A stretch of 48,543 nt of DNA from an uncultured Ruminococcus sp. (GCA_902802985.1 CADCOE010000058.1:1-48543), one strand, 5' to 3'. Positions 28,251 through 37,293 are shown, counted from the stretch's first letter. Notes: generated by a model from the sequence alone, not told the origin. Numbers and translations: made by a program.

Positions 28251-29102
28251 TTATTGATGATGTTTATTTTTTTGTCGTTGGTGATACACCAAATACGCTA
28301 CAAGGGCACCAATGCCTATTCCTAAAAGAATACAGAAAAAATCCTGCTGAACTTTTTCTTTATAGCGTGCTGTATTTCCTCCGGTTTGTTCCGATGAGGA
28401 AATGTCAATGGCAGAAACCAATTCGGTGGTTTCCTGCTCAGAAAAAGCAACATCACTTTCTTCATCATCCGATCTGTCCGCCGCTTTACTCGCCGTGTTA
28501 AAGCGGGAACGATTGGTAGGATCCGCTTTGCTGACACGGCTCGATGGTAAAGAAACACGGGAAGATACATCTGAATTTTTCCTGTTCGATAGTTGGGAGT
28601 GGCTGGTTTCGACAGAAGTACCGCTTTCATTAATGGTCATCGTCATAGTACAGTCCACACCTTGCTCAATCGGTTCCCCCTGTAAAGTGCAGCCATCACA
28701 ACAAATTGCCTGAAAATGATAAACAGCCGCTGCCTTTGTCAGAGGAGCAAAACCTAAACGCAGTGTTTTTTTACCATCCATTACATCATCATTAAAAACA
28801 GCCAACAGGATACTACCCTCTTGCCAGTTGCTGCGAAACTCGTCACCTTCCATTTTATTTTGAAGAACTGCATCTTTAAACTCCAAAAGATCGCTGTCAT
28901 AGGTCAGGCTCAGCACCACGACCGACATATCACTCATTTCGCAGTCAATATTCACATAGAAATTTTTACCCGACTGGATGGTTTCCTCTGTTGACAGCTG
29001 CAGACCGGTCACTCCTTGTGCATAGCAAGGAAATATCGATATGCATACTATTGCCGCCAATATCCACACACAGACAAGTTCTTTCCAAAACTTTCCGCCC
29101 AT
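28251..29102 (-). CDS. Membrane-anchored cohesin-like surface protein
   Basis: A 283-residue exported protein. Residues 1-28 are a signal peptide (WILAAIVCISIFPCYA). Residues ~30-155 read as a cohesin-type jelly roll: VTGLQLSTEETIQSGKNFYV, SVVVLSLTYDSDLLEFKDA and LLAVFNDDVMDGKKTLRLGF follow the cohesin pattern of paired strands. A Ser/Arg/Asp/Glu linker (~156-250) leads to one membrane helix (FFCILLGIGIGALVAYLVY) and a basic tail. Cohesins bind dockerins in cellulosomes; a single one near the membrane could hold one enzyme or be a structural relative. No dockerin protein is in the window. AGGAAG precedes ATG at 29102. Confidence 0.75.
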   Translation of the reverse strand: MGGKFWKELVCVWILAAIVCISIFPCYAQGVTGLQLSTEETIQSGKNFYVNIDCEMSDMSVVVLSLTYDSDLLEFKDAVLQNKMEGDEFRSNWQEGSILLAVFNDDVMDGKKTLRLGFAPLTKAAAVYHFQAICCDGCTLQGEPIEQGVDCTMTMTINESGTSVETSHSQLSNRKNSDVSSRVSLPSSRVSKADPTNRSRFNTASKAADRSDDEESDVAFSEQETTELVSAIDISSSEQTGGNTARYKEKVQQDFFCILLGIGIGALVAYLVYHQRQKNKHHQ

Positions 29103-29323
29103 TTTACACTTCCTGAAAATCAAATATCCTATTCGCAAACTCCCCATTGTCTAAAACCTACGGGTTTTCTTCTTCATCGTTCTCGTAACCTACTAACTTC
29201 ACAGACATAAATTCGGGCTGAACATTCCTACTGTTCTTGTTATTGCCAAAAAGCTGTGTGTTTATCCCATCCTTAAATCATCTAAAGCCAGTGGAATTGC
29301 AGTCGATTTCCTTTCAAAACATC

Positions 29324-29362
29324 AATACCCGTGAACATCTTACCATTATGCTCACGGGTATT
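29324..29362 (-). terminator. Hairpin terminator after murA
   Basis: A 15-pair stem with AATACCCGTGA/TCACGGGTATT and a 9-base loop, 20 bases after the murA stop; the T-tract is weak (GATGTTTTG). Confidence 0.65.
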
Positions 29363-29381
29363 ATACTATTCCATCAAAACA

Positions 29382-30662
29382 TCAGGCAGGCTGAATAACA
29401 GAGTCATTGGCATATACACGCTTAATATCAGCACCCAAAAGCGTTAATTTTTCAACAATTTCCTCATATCCACGTTCGATATGCTGAATATCTTCGACAT
29501 AGGTCGTTCCTTTTGCCGCCAAAGCAGCAATAATCATCGCTGCACCGGCACGAAGGTCGGTCGCTTTGACAGGTGCTCCCAACAATTCCTTTACACCCTG
29601 TATCACAGCAATTTTACCGTCAACGGAAATATCGGCACCCATTCTTTTCAGTTCTTCCACATAGCGAAAACGGTTGTCCCACACAGCCTCATTCACGATG
29701 CTGGTACCATCGGCCAATGTCAGTAAAGCAGCAATTTGCGGCTGCATATCTGTTGGAAAACCGGGATGCGGCATTGTTTTGACATTACAGCGGTGCAGAA
29801 CTCCGTCACGTCGGATACGTACAGAGTCCTCATACTCATCCACCTGTACTCCCATTTCCCTGAGCTTGGCGGTAATAGACTCCAGATGTTTGGTAATCAC
29901 ATTTTGAATAACCACATCTCCTCCGGTTGCTGCGGCAGCTACCATATATGTACCTGCCTCTATTTGGTCGGGAATGATCGAATAAGACGTACCAGTCAAA
30001 TGCTTTACACCATTAATTTTAATCACATCAGTGCCGGCACCCTTGATGTCAGCCCCCATTGAATTGAGGAAATTAGCGAGATCTACGATATGAGGTTCTT
30101 TGGCAGCATTTTCAATAATCGTGCGTCCCTCTGCCTTGACAGATGCCAGTATAATATTGACGGTTGCTCCGACGGATACCACGTCAAGATAGATATGACC
30201 ACCTGTCAATTTATCCGCCTTTACAGTAATAATTCCACCTGCTACACTATGCTCTGCTCCGAGCACACCAAAACCTTTCAGATGCTGATCAAGTGGTCTG
30301 ACACCAAAATCACATCCGCCCGGAAGAGCCACCTCAGCACGGGAAAATTTCCCCAGCAAAGCACCCATCAGATAACTGGAAGCTCTCATATGACGGACGA
30401 GGTCATATTTAGCCACAGGATTACGGATATAAGTAGGGTCAATTTCAAGGGTAGATTTATTAATACGGTTGACCTTGGCACCCATTTGATGAAGGATAGT
30501 TGCCATCAGGTTGACGTCCATAATATTAGGGATATTTTCAATACGACAGATACCGTCCGACAAGATAACGCCGGGGATAATCGCAACAGCAGCATTTTTT
30601 GCACCGCTGATCTGCACATTGCCGATAAGTTTGTTGCCGCCGTTAACAACGATTTTTTCCAA
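29382..30662 (-). CDS. murA: UDP-N-acetylglucosamine 1-carboxyvinyltransferase
   Basis: First committed step of peptidoglycan synthesis, adding enolpyruvate to UDP-GlcNAc. The 426-residue protein has GAKNAAVAIIP, the active-site loop LPGGCDFGVRPLDQHL with Cys117 (the fosfomycin target) and PGFPTDMQPQ. The start is TTG at 30662, eight bases after GAGGAG, giving MEKIVVNGGNKL; a GTG three codons upstream overlaps the binding site. It stands alone, with a 430-base upstream region carrying two candidate promoters and a palindrome. Confidence 0.97.
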   Translation of the reverse strand: MEKIVVNGGNKLIGNVQISGAKNAAVAIIPGVILSDGICRIENIPNIMDVNLMATILHQMGAKVNRINKSTLEIDPTYIRNPVAKYDLVRHMRASSYLMGALLGKFSRAEVALPGGCDFGVRPLDQHLKGFGVLGAEHSVAGGIITVKADKLTGGHIYLDVVSVGATVNIILASVKAEGRTIIENAAKEPHIVDLANFLNSMGADIKGAGTDVIKINGVKHLTGTSYSIIPDQIEAGTYMVAAAATGGDVVIQNVITKHLESITAKLREMGVQVDEYEDSVRIRRDGVLHRCNVKTMPHPGFPTDMQPQIAALLTLADGTSIVNEAVWDNRFRYVEELKRMGADISVDGKIAVIQGVKELLGAPVKATDLRAGAAMIIAALAAKGTTYVEDIQHIERGYEEIVEKLTLLGADIKRVYANDSVIQPA

Positions 30663-30807
30663 AACAAACACTCCTCATAATTCTATTGTATGAGTTCATA
30701 AAGACAATGAAGTCAATTTATGAAAAAGGGTCATAATAATACAAACGGCATTCGCCGCAAGGTTATCGTAACAAAAGGTCAAAAGCCTTACACAGGAAAG
30801 TTTTTTA

Positions 30808-30841
30808 CTTTACAGCACTTTACATTGTGTAAAGTATACCA
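30808..30841 (-). promoter_or_regulatory. Extended -10 promoter with CTTTACA operator-like palindrome
   Basis: On the minus strand an extended -10, TGGTATACT (30833-30841), has no good -35. Directly against it lies a perfect inverted repeat CTTTACA-3-TGTAAAG (30818-30834), covering the -10 edge and start point, with a third CTTTACA half-site at 30808-30814. Such a position suits a dimeric repressor; TACA/TGTA half-sites recall BlaI/MecI and CopY boxes, although the spacing differs. Confidence 0.5.
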
Positions 30842-30888
30842 AAATTACCAGTAAAATTAATGCAAAAAATAAAATTCAATCTTGTGTT

Positions 30889-30917
30889 ATGATAATACAA
30901 AGAAAGCCGATTGTCAA
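30889..30917 (-). promoter_or_regulatory. Candidate upstream promoter for murA
   Basis: Minus strand TTGACA (30912-30917), 17-base spacer, TATCAT (30889-30894). It is about 230 bases from murA. Confidence 0.5.
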
Positions 30918-31092
30918 TAAGAAAATCAGCATTATAACATAATTATTATTCAGACAAGGAGCTTTCTTTCATTTTTCGTGTGCTTTGACGAAATTTTTTA
31001 GCGGGTGTCAACTTGTATTAATCCAACCAATCACTAGGGATAGAATTTACCCCACCTAAAATTTTGATTGTTGCCGGCACTCCGCTGACCTG

Positions 31093-32508
31093 TCAATAAC
31101 AATAGAACTCATAAAGAGCACGATAGGTTTCGTAAACATCAAGCTTAGAAACCACTTCAAACGGCGCATGCATAGAGAGAACCGGCACACCCAGATCCAC
31201 CACATCAGCATTCAGATTAGCCACAAACTTAGCGATGGTACCGCCGCCGCCGCCGTCAACTTTTCCAAGTTCGCCTGTTTGCCATAAAACATCGGCGCTA
31301 TCCAGAATATTTCTGACTTTTGCCATCCATTCTGCTGAAGCGTCAGAGGTACTGTATTTGCCGCCGCTGCCCGTATATTTGGTAATAACGGCACCATTAT
31401 TGATATAAGAAGCATTGTTTGCCTCGAAAGCCGATGCATAAGTGGGATCAAAAGCCGCATTGACATCTGCCGAGAGGCAGGTGCTTTTTGCCATTACGTG
31501 TCTGACCTGTTCTCCCTCTGCCTGTGCAAGATCTTCGATAAAGTCAACCATATAGGTAGATTTCATACCAGTGTTGCCATCGCTTCCAATTTCCTCACGG
31601 TCAGTTAATACGGTAATCACGGTACTTTCGGGTACATTGACACTCAATGCCGCCATTAACGCAGGGTAAGCACAAACCCTGTCATCGTGACCGTAAGCAC
31701 CGATCATACTTCTGTCAAACCCGACATCTCTTGCCGGAAAGGCAGGAACCATTGTCAGATCGGCAGAAAGAAAGTCTTGTTCAACGATGCCATATTTTTC
31801 AAAAATAATATTCATTATGTTCAGCTTAACGCTTTCACTTTCTTCATCGGTCTGGAAAGGACGGCTGCCGATCAATACATTCAGATGTTCACCGTTAAAT
31901 GCTTTCGTCATCACCTGTGACATTTGCTCAACAGCCAGATGCGGCAGCAGATCCGTAATCACAAAGCAAGGATCTGTTTCACTTTCCCCCACCTGCACTT
32001 CCACAATACTGCCGTCTTTGAGTGCCACTACGCCGTGAAGTGCCAGCGGAATAGTAGGCCACTGATACTTTTTGATACCGCCGTAATAATGGGTTTTAAA
32101 GAGTGCCAGATCACTGTTTTCATACAGAGGATTGGGTTTCAGGTCAAGACGGGGAGAGTCAATATGAGCGATACCCAGACGCACGCCGTTTTTAGTACCG
32201 TTTTTACCGATAACAGCAAGCATCAATGCTTTTCCTCTGTTGTTGACATATACCTTATCGCCTGCTTTGTAGGATTTGTTGCAGTCATACGGCTCAAAGC
32301 CTGCCTGTTCTGCTTTAGCAACGGCATATTTGACCGCTTCCCTTTCGGTTTTTGCCTTGTTGAGGAACACCTTATATTCTTCACAAAACTCATCTGCTTT
32401 TTCCAGTTCCTGAGGACTCACCTTGGCAGCACCGCTGCGTTTTTTGATCAACAGCTTTTCTTTCAGCTGCTGCACTTCTGTTTTTTCTTTTTCAATTTCT
32501 TTTATCAT
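31093..32508 (-). CDS. M18 family aminopeptidase
   Basis: A 471-residue zinc aminopeptidase that trims N-terminal residues in the cytosol. Metal and catalytic segments are GIAHIDSPRLDLKPNPLYE, LTDREEIGSDGNTGM (Asp/Glu-Glu pair), SADVNAAFDP and the late LSMHAPFEV His. Length and sequence fit the bacterial M18 group (aminopeptidase 1/ApeA type). No signal peptide is present. It lies downstream of the lytic transglycosylase beyond a weak terminator; an AAAGGATGG site precedes the ATG. Confidence 0.93.
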   Translation of the reverse strand: MIKEIEKEKTEVQQLKEKLLIKKRSGAAKVSPQELEKADEFCEEYKVFLNKAKTEREAVKYAVAKAEQAGFEPYDCNKSYKAGDKVYVNNRGKALMLAVIGKNGTKNGVRLGIAHIDSPRLDLKPNPLYENSDLALFKTHYYGGIKKYQWPTIPLALHGVVALKDGSIVEVQVGESETDPCFVITDLLPHLAVEQMSQVMTKAFNGEHLNVLIGSRPFQTDEESESVKLNIMNIIFEKYGIVEQDFLSADLTMVPAFPARDVGFDRSMIGAYGHDDRVCAYPALMAALSVNVPESTVITVLTDREEIGSDGNTGMKSTYMVDFIEDLAQAEGEQVRHVMAKSTCLSADVNAAFDPTYASAFEANNASYINNGAVITKYTGSGGKYSTSDASAEWMAKVRNILDSADVLWQTGELGKVDGGGGGTIAKFVANLNADVVDLGVPVLSMHAPFEVVSKLDVYETYRALYEFYCY

Positions 32509-32541
32509 TGGTTATCCATCCTTTCGTTATTCAATACAAAA

Positions 32542-32559
32542 AAAGAAAGTATACTTTCT
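32542..32559 (-). terminator. Palindromic AT-rich terminator after lytic transglycosylase
   Basis: An 18-base palindrome AAGAAAGTATACTTTCTT is followed on the minus strand by TTTTTTG. It sits ten bases after the transglycosylase stop and could end the prfA-coaE operon, but its stem is weak. Confidence 0.45.
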
Positions 32560-32569
32560 TAGCAGCCGT

Positions 32570-33151
32570 TCATTGCGACTTGCTAAAATACAATTTATGA
32601 TAAGCACTTTCATTTTGAACCACGATTTTACGATAATTGTCGGTTTCGGGGAACGGAACTTTTTTCAGCGTGACCCCGTCATCGGAATATTGGGGATCTT
32701 GCAGCCATTCATCAACATTGCCCAATCCGGCATTATACGCACACAGCATTGTTTGTTCATCGGAATACATATCCGACAGTATAGACAGCAAATGTACGCC
32801 ATAATCAATATTGACAGCAGGGTCGGCAAGATCATCAAAGGTATAATCATTTTCATCCTTATAGAATGTCTGAAGCCATATAAAAGTATCCTCTGTCAGC
32901 TGCATCAAACCGACTGCTCCTGCATGAGATCTGGCATTGGGTTCAAAGCTGCTTTCAGTTTTGATAACGGCATAGATAAGTGCCTGAGAAATATCATATT
33001 TTTCGGACGCCGCATTCACTTCCTCCTTATATTTAATAGGATATGTAGAATACAAATAATTGTTATATGCTTTTTTCAGCACGAATGCACTGCCTGCCAC
33101 AACGACCACAACAATAACAATGCATACGATAGCTTTGAGTTGTTTTTTCAT
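32570..33151 (-). CDS. Membrane-bound lytic transglycosylase (SLT)
   Basis: A 193-residue cell-wall enzyme that cleaves peptidoglycan to anhydromuramyl ends. It has an N-terminal membrane anchor (AIVCIVIVVVVVAGSAFVL), then the SLT domain with catalytic Glu in VIKTESSFEPNARSHAGAVG, LMQL, and the MLCAYNAGLGNVDEWL motif. ATG at 33151 overlaps the coaE stop (TAATG), so translation is coupled. coaE with an slt gene is a common clostridial pairing. Confidence 0.94.
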   Translation of the reverse strand: MKKQLKAIVCIVIVVVVVAGSAFVLKKAYNNYLYSTYPIKYKEEVNAASEKYDISQALIYAVIKTESSFEPNARSHAGAVGLMQLTEDTFIWLQTFYKDENDYTFDDLADPAVNIDYGVHLLSILSDMYSDEQTMLCAYNAGLGNVDEWLQDPQYSDDGVTLKKVPFPETDNYRKIVVQNESAYHKLYFSKSQ

Positions 33152-33762
33152 TATATACCTCTTTTGATTCGCTGTAGGAGTAACTCTGTCTGTCGTCTGA
33201 CCTCATCAGGCGGCAGAGAACCGTCTATCACAAAATCCACTTTACTGCGGTAATACTGTTCCTGATGCTGTGCTTTTATACGCAGCAATGCTTCTTGTTC
33301 CGTCAGTCCGTCACGGTCAATGATCCGTTTCAAGCGTACATTTTCGGGAGCCGTCACTGCCGCCACACAATCACATAGGGCATCCCCTCCGCTTTCATAC
33401 AGCAAAGGAGCATCCAGAACGATCATACTGCATTGTTCAGATCGATACCGTATAATCAATTCCTCTATCCGTGCTATAATCCACGGATGTGTGACTTCAT
33501 TAAGCATCGATGTATTCTTTTCAGACGAAAACGCTCTTTGAGCAAGCAGCTTTCTGTCGCAGCTTCCGTCATCTCTTATTATATCACAACCAAACAGTTT
33601 GGCAAGTCTTTTCAGGCAGTCCGATCCATTGGTCAATGCTTCTCTGGCCACCTTGTCGGCATCAATGATTTTCGTACCGCTGACCATCTCACCTATCATA
33701 TGAGAAACGGTACTTTTTCCTGCACCGGTCTGTCCTGTCAATCCAATTACTTTACTTTTCAA
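33151..33762 (-). CDS. coaE: Dephospho-CoA kinase
   Basis: Last step of coenzyme A synthesis. The 203-residue protein has the P-loop GLTGQTGAGKSTV, the DADKVAREA segment, THPWI and LDAPLLYESG. The start is TTG at 33762, six bases after GAGGTGG, giving MKSKVIGLTG. The start lies inside the end of tsaC, an 11-base overlap in another frame. The frame is open further upstream but only as the shadow of tsaC. Confidence 0.94.
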   Translation of the reverse strand: MKSKVIGLTGQTGAGKSTVSHMIGEMVSGTKIIDADKVAREALTNGSDCLKRLAKLFGCDIIRDDGSCDRKLLAQRAFSSEKNTSMLNEVTHPWIIARIEELIIRYRSEQCSMIVLDAPLLYESGGDALCDCVAAVTAPENVRLKRIIDRDGLTEQEALLRIKAQHQEQYYRSKVDFVIDGSLPPDEVRRQTELLLQRIKRGI

Positions 33763-34765
33763 GATCGACCACCTCAAAGCCTGCCGCACGAATAATTCTG
33801 TTGTACACCGCCAATTCTTCTCCTTTGGTGCCGGGGCAGTGGGCATATACGGTTGCAAATCCACCGTCATCGGCAATTCTCAGTGAAGCAAACAGTTTAT
33901 GTGCGTGTTGGGCATAATCATTGGATTTTCCCATAGGGATGCACGGCAGCTTCAAAAAACCGAGATCCTCGGTATAACAAAGTACCACTGCATTTTCTGT
34001 TCTGCGGGCGTTGATATAATCCGCAAACAAACCGCTGTTTCCCCTCAGTAATATCACATTGGCTTTAGGAGAATAATGCTTATACTTCATTCCGGGGCTT
34101 GCTGCCTTCTGCCCCTTTGCCAGCGGATGCAGTACAGCGTCATCAATTTCCACTTCTCCGATCACCTCACGCAGCTGTTCCACGGTAATTCCGCCGGGAC
34201 GAAGCAGTCGGGGCGGATCGGTTGCCAGCGTGATAACTGTAGACTCCACACCCACTTCACATTCTCCGCCTTCAATGATAGCATCAATACGACCATTCAT
34301 ATCCTGTGCAACGTGTCTGGCATTCGTGGGGCTGGGACTGCCGGACAGATTGGCGGAAGGGGCTGCCAGAGGGGAAGACTTGGCGATCAGTTCACGTGCT
34401 GTTTTGTGCAGCGGCAGCCGGATAGCCACCGTATCCAGACCTGCACTGACTTCATCGGGAATAATTTCTGACTTTGGCAAAATAATAGTCAGCGGTCCGG
34501 GCCAGAATGTTCTGGCAAGTTTTTGTGCTTTGGGAGGAAATTCCGATACCAGCCTGTCCACCTGTGACACGTCAGCAATATGAACGATCAGTGGATTATC
34601 CATTGGTCTGCCTTTTGCTTCAAAAATTTTTGCCACCGCTTTTCCGTTAAGAGCATCGGCAGCCAATCCGTAAACGGTTTCAGTAGGTATGGCAACCAAT
34701 CCGCCGTTTTTGATAATTTTCGCTGCCTGATCCGTCTGGTCAGCTTTGAGCATTAATGTTTTCAT
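33752..34765 (-). CDS. tsaC: Threonylcarbamoyl-AMP synthase (Sua5/YwlC type)
   Basis: Makes threonylcarbamoyl-AMP for t6A37 modification of ANN-decoding tRNAs. The 337-residue protein has the YrdC domain (GGLVAIPTETVYGLAADAL, AKGRPMDNPLIVH, SANLSGSPSPTNA, STVITL) and the C-terminal Sua5 domain (SPGMKYKHYSPKA), so it is the long form. It follows the unknown membrane gene by 27 bases. The partner genes tsaD, tsaB and tsaE are not in the window. Confidence 0.95.
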   Translation of the reverse strand: MKTLMLKADQTDQAAKIIKNGGLVAIPTETVYGLAADALNGKAVAKIFEAKGRPMDNPLIVHIADVSQVDRLVSEFPPKAQKLARTFWPGPLTIILPKSEIIPDEVSAGLDTVAIRLPLHKTARELIAKSSPLAAPSANLSGSPSPTNARHVAQDMNGRIDAIIEGGECEVGVESTVITLATDPPRLLRPGGITVEQLREVIGEVEIDDAVLHPLAKGQKAASPGMKYKHYSPKANVILLRGNSGLFADYINARRTENAVVLCYTEDLGFLKLPCIPMGKSNDYAQHAHKLFASLRIADDGGFATVYAHCPGTKGEELAVYNRIIRAAGFEVVDLEK

Positions 34766-34792
34766 TATATCATTCCTTTTTCCTGTTATTCC

Positions 34793-35740
34793 TTAGTATC
34801 GATATCTCAGTTTATTTTCATCGTGATAATAATCAGGACCACCTTTATTGTCATCGTCAGGGGATTGATTTTCTCCTTGTTCTTCACCACCATCGGCCGT
34901 ATTTTGGTTTTTCTCTGTTCCCACATAGAAATAACCGTCATCATCGGGACCCTGTGTATAAAATTCGTCCGCCTCATATTTAGGAGCATCAGCAGGCATA
35001 CTTGGAACATACGGTTTTTCATTGATATGATCATCAAAGAAATAACGCTCATCATCAAATTGATCTTCAAACATCGTATCCGCTTCGTATTGATCTCGTG
35101 GTTTGATTTTGATCTGATCGGGAATAAGCCCTCTTCGATACATAAACCACTTGATAATATCCACAATAAACTTTCGGGAAGCAAGAAAGATCAGTAAAAT
35201 CAATATAGCTGAAAAACCGAACGTAGCAAAGATCAGTTCATCGTTGGCACGCTGGTAGCCGTTATCATATTCGATCATTACATTTTCTACTGTACCTTGA
35301 AATTTATTTTCCCAAAAATTGGCATACTGTTGTGCTTCCGCATTCATTTTTACAGTTTTACCGTTATATTCAATGCGATAATGATTGCCGCCGTAATGAT
35401 AGTACCAGAGCTGCTCATCCAGCAAATGGGCACTTGGATTGTCATTATAGACATGTACCATAATGTATCTTCCCGGCTCGGTAGTTTCTGCTAAAAAATA
35501 CCATGACTTTCCATCTACCACATTGTTGATCACACCGCTGACGAATTGGTCGGGAGAAAGATGTTCATAATCTGTCACCCAATCATATTGAATTCTCTCA
35601 CCATCATAATACAACATTTCCTTTTCCAAGTTAAAAGTATGAATCAGCACCAGACTGAAAAAAATAATCAATATGATTTTAATCATTCCCCATACATTGA
35701 TAAAAACAAAACTCCTCCTGCGTATGTCGATATTACGCAT
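34793..35740 (-). CDS. Uncharacterised two-helix membrane protein downstream of prfA
   Basis: Not recognised. The 315-residue protein has an N-terminal membrane helix (MIKIILIIFFSLVLIHTF), an extracellular Tyr/Trp-rich domain of ~125 residues (DGERIQYDWVTDY; WYYHYGGNHYRIEYNGKTV), a second helix (LIFATFGFSAILILLIFLA) and a long acidic cytoplasmic tail (~100 residues, many Asp, Glu, Tyr). GGAGTG precedes the ATG, six bases from the prfA stop, so it is translated with prfA. prmC, which normally follows prfA, is not here; this gene occupies its place but shows no methyltransferase motif. Confidence 0.82.
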   Translation of the reverse strand: MRNIDIRRRSFVFINVWGMIKIILIIFFSLVLIHTFNLEKEMLYYDGERIQYDWVTDYEHLSPDQFVSGVINNVVDGKSWYFLAETTEPGRYIMVHVYNDNPSAHLLDEQLWYYHYGGNHYRIEYNGKTVKMNAEAQQYANFWENKFQGTVENVMIEYDNGYQRANDELIFATFGFSAILILLIFLASRKFIVDIIKWFMYRRGLIPDQIKIKPRDQYEADTMFEDQFDDERYFFDDHINEKPYVPSMPADAPKYEADEFYTQGPDDDGYFYVGTEKNQNTADGGEEQGENQSPDDDNKGGPDYYHDENKLRYRY

Positions 35741-35746
35741 TGTTCT

Positions 35747-36814
35747 TCACTCCTTTTCGAGCATTGCAGAACGGTCTGCCGTAATCAGTGCATCAATTAA
35801 TTCGTCGATAGCTCCATTGAGAATATCATCTATTTTATATAGTGTCAGACCGATACGATGATCGGTCACTCTGCCCTGCGGATAATTGTAAGTTCTGATT
35901 CGCTCACTTCTGTCACCTGTTCCCACCTGCGTAGAACGTTCTCTTGCCACCTCGTTGTGCTGACGTTCACGTTCCTGTTCCAGTAATCTGGATTTGAGCA
36001 CTTTCATTGCCTTATCCTTATTTTTATATTGGCTTCTTTCGTCCTGACACTCCACCACCAATCCTGTCGGAAGATGTGTAATACGGATAGCAGATTCTGT
36101 TTTGTTGATATGCTGACCGCCCGCACCGCTGGAACGGTAAGTATCAATCTTAAGATCAGATGGGTTGATATTCACCTCTACATCCTCCGCTTCGGGCAGC
36201 ACTGCCACTGTCACGGTAGAGGTATGAATACGTCCCTGCGTTTCTGTTTCAGGGACACGCTGTACACGATGTACCCCGCTTTCGTACTTTAGGCGTGAAT
36301 AAGCCCCTTCTCCCGTTATCATAAAACTGACTTCCTTGTAACCGCCCAATTCTGTTTCATTGGCGTTGATCAGTTCCGCCTGATAGCCCCGTTTAATGGC
36401 ATACATACTGTACATTCTGTACAGTACAGCCGCAAACAAAGCGGCTTCCTCTCCACCGGCACCGCCTCTGATCTCTACGATCACATTGCGGTCATCGTTG
36501 GGATCTTTGGGTAAAAGCAGCATTTTAAGTTCTGTTTCAAGCTCCCTGATCTTATCCCTCAGCCAAGACAATTCCTCATTGAGCATCGCCTCCATTTCCT
36601 TATCCGAGCCGCTTTCTTCGAGCATTTCCCTAGTGTCAGCTTCATCCGACAAAGCCTGCCGGTACTCCCTATATTTCAAAGCAACCGGTTCAACAGATTT
36701 ATATTCCTTCATCGTTTCCGTATACCGTTCAGGTAACGAGATCACCGAAGGGTCACACAATTTTTCCGACAACTCCTCATAACGTGAGGAAAAAATTTCC
36801 AACTTATCAAACAT
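35747..36814 (-). CDS. prfA: Peptide chain release factor 1
   Basis: Releases peptides at UAA and UAG. The 355-residue protein has the GGQ loop as [16 protein letters not shown] and the PxT-type codon-reading segment ([16 protein letters not shown]). ATG at 36814 has AAAGGAG at seven bases; the ATG two codons earlier is too close. Upstream is the DUF951 gene; downstream is a membrane protein instead of prmC, whose product methylates the GGQ glutamine. Confidence 0.97.
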   Translation of the reverse strand: MFDKLEIFSSRYEELSEKLCDPSVISLPERYTETMKEYKSVEPVALKYREYRQALSDEADTREMLEESGSDKEMEAMLNEELSWLRDKIRELETELKMLLLPKDPNDDRNVIVEIRGGAGGEEAALFAAVLYRMYSMYAIKRGYQAELINANETELGGYKEVSFMITGEGAYSRLKYESGVHRVQRVPETETQGRIHTSTVTVAVLPEAEDVEVNINPSDLKIDTYRSSGAGGQHINKTESAIRITHLPTGLVVECQDERSQYKNKDKAMKVLKSRLLEQERERQHNEVARERSTQVGTGDRSERIRTYNYPQGRVTDHRIGLTLYKIDDILNGAIDELIDALITADRSAMLEKE

Positions 36815-36862
36815 AGTCATTCTCCTTTTACTTACGATGAAACGAATAAAAACCTGTGTTTG

Positions 36863-37066
36863 CTAAGGCTGATCATTTAATTCCGGCCGAATGACCTTTT
36901 TAATATTTTTTTCTGCTCGGACTCTTGGTATCATCAATTCGTGACCACACGCCGTACAGCGTATTTTAAAATCCATTCCCACACGCAGCACATCAAAAGT
37001 CCGGCATCTTGTGGCACAGGGGTGGGGTTTTTTCATTTCGATCTTGTCACCTACACGTATGTCCAT
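36863..37066 (-). CDS. DUF951 small zinc-ribbon-like protein
   Basis: A 67-residue protein, MDIRVGDKIEMKKPHPC then RCRTFDVLRVGMDFKIRC and CTACGHELMIPR, matching the DUF951 family of Firmicutes. The Cys/His pairs (HPC, C, CTAC, H) suggest a zinc site. Function is unknown; RNA or nucleotide binding is only guessed from size. ATG at 37066 is preferred over 37072 because GGAGG is then six bases away. First gene of the prfA operon. Confidence 0.88.
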   Translation of the reverse strand: MDIRVGDKIEMKKPHPCATRCRTFDVLRVGMDFKIRCTACGHELMIPRVRAEKNIKKVIRPELNDQP

Positions 37067-37113
37067 TGTCATCCTCCGCTATCGGTAAAATTATAAAAGA
37101 ATTTTTATTTTTT

Positions 37114-37142
37114 ATTATACCACTTGCTGTACATTTTTACAA
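37114..37142 (-). promoter_or_regulatory. Sigma-A promoter of the DUF951-prfA operon
   Basis: Minus strand TTGTAA (37137-37142), 17-base spacer, TATAAT (37114-37119). It is divergent from the tRNA-Arg promoter. Confidence 0.8.
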
Positions 37143-37176
37143 ATACTATATGCCGAAAAAAAACGATATAAAATAC

Positions 37177-37205
37177 TTGTAACCGGATAAAATTTATGCT
37201 ATAAT
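37177..37205 (+). promoter_or_regulatory. Sigma-A promoter for tRNA-Arg
   Basis: TTGTAA (37177-37182), 17-base spacer, TATAAT (37200-37205), ending 14 bases before the mature tRNA. Confidence 0.8.
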
Positions 37206-37219
37206 ATTAGTCGTTGCAG

Positions 37220-37293
37220 CTGCCCGTAGCACAGCTGGATAATGCATCAGACTCCGACTCTGAAGATCGAGGGTTCAAATCCCCCCGGGCAGG
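37220..37293 (+). tRNA. tRNA-Arg(CCG)
   Basis: A 74-base cloverleaf. The acceptor stem CTGCCCG/CGGGCAG is seven perfect pairs, discriminator G. The anticodon stem TCAGA/TCTGA encloses loop CTCCGAC, so the anticodon is CCG and it reads CGG. The T-loop is TTCAAAT; the T-stem GAGGG/CCCCC has one A-C mismatch. CCA is not encoded. The D-arm is short (GCA/TGC). Confidence 0.93.

Larger units (their letters stand above)
30663..31092. other. Gene-free 430-base region upstream of murA
   Basis: No convincing ORF on either strand. It holds two candidate murA promoters (30833-30841 and 30889-30917), a CTTTACA inverted repeat, a small CGGC/GCCG hairpin near 30757 that could lie in the leader, and AT-rich sequence. 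Nothing further is recognised at 30918-31092. Confidence 0.6.

Noticed and set aside
29103..29323. Riboswitch (c-di-GMP type) upstream of the cohesin-like gene
   Set aside because: A small AAAACC/GGTTTT hairpin is present at 29153-29168, but the conserved c-di-GMP core segments are not.
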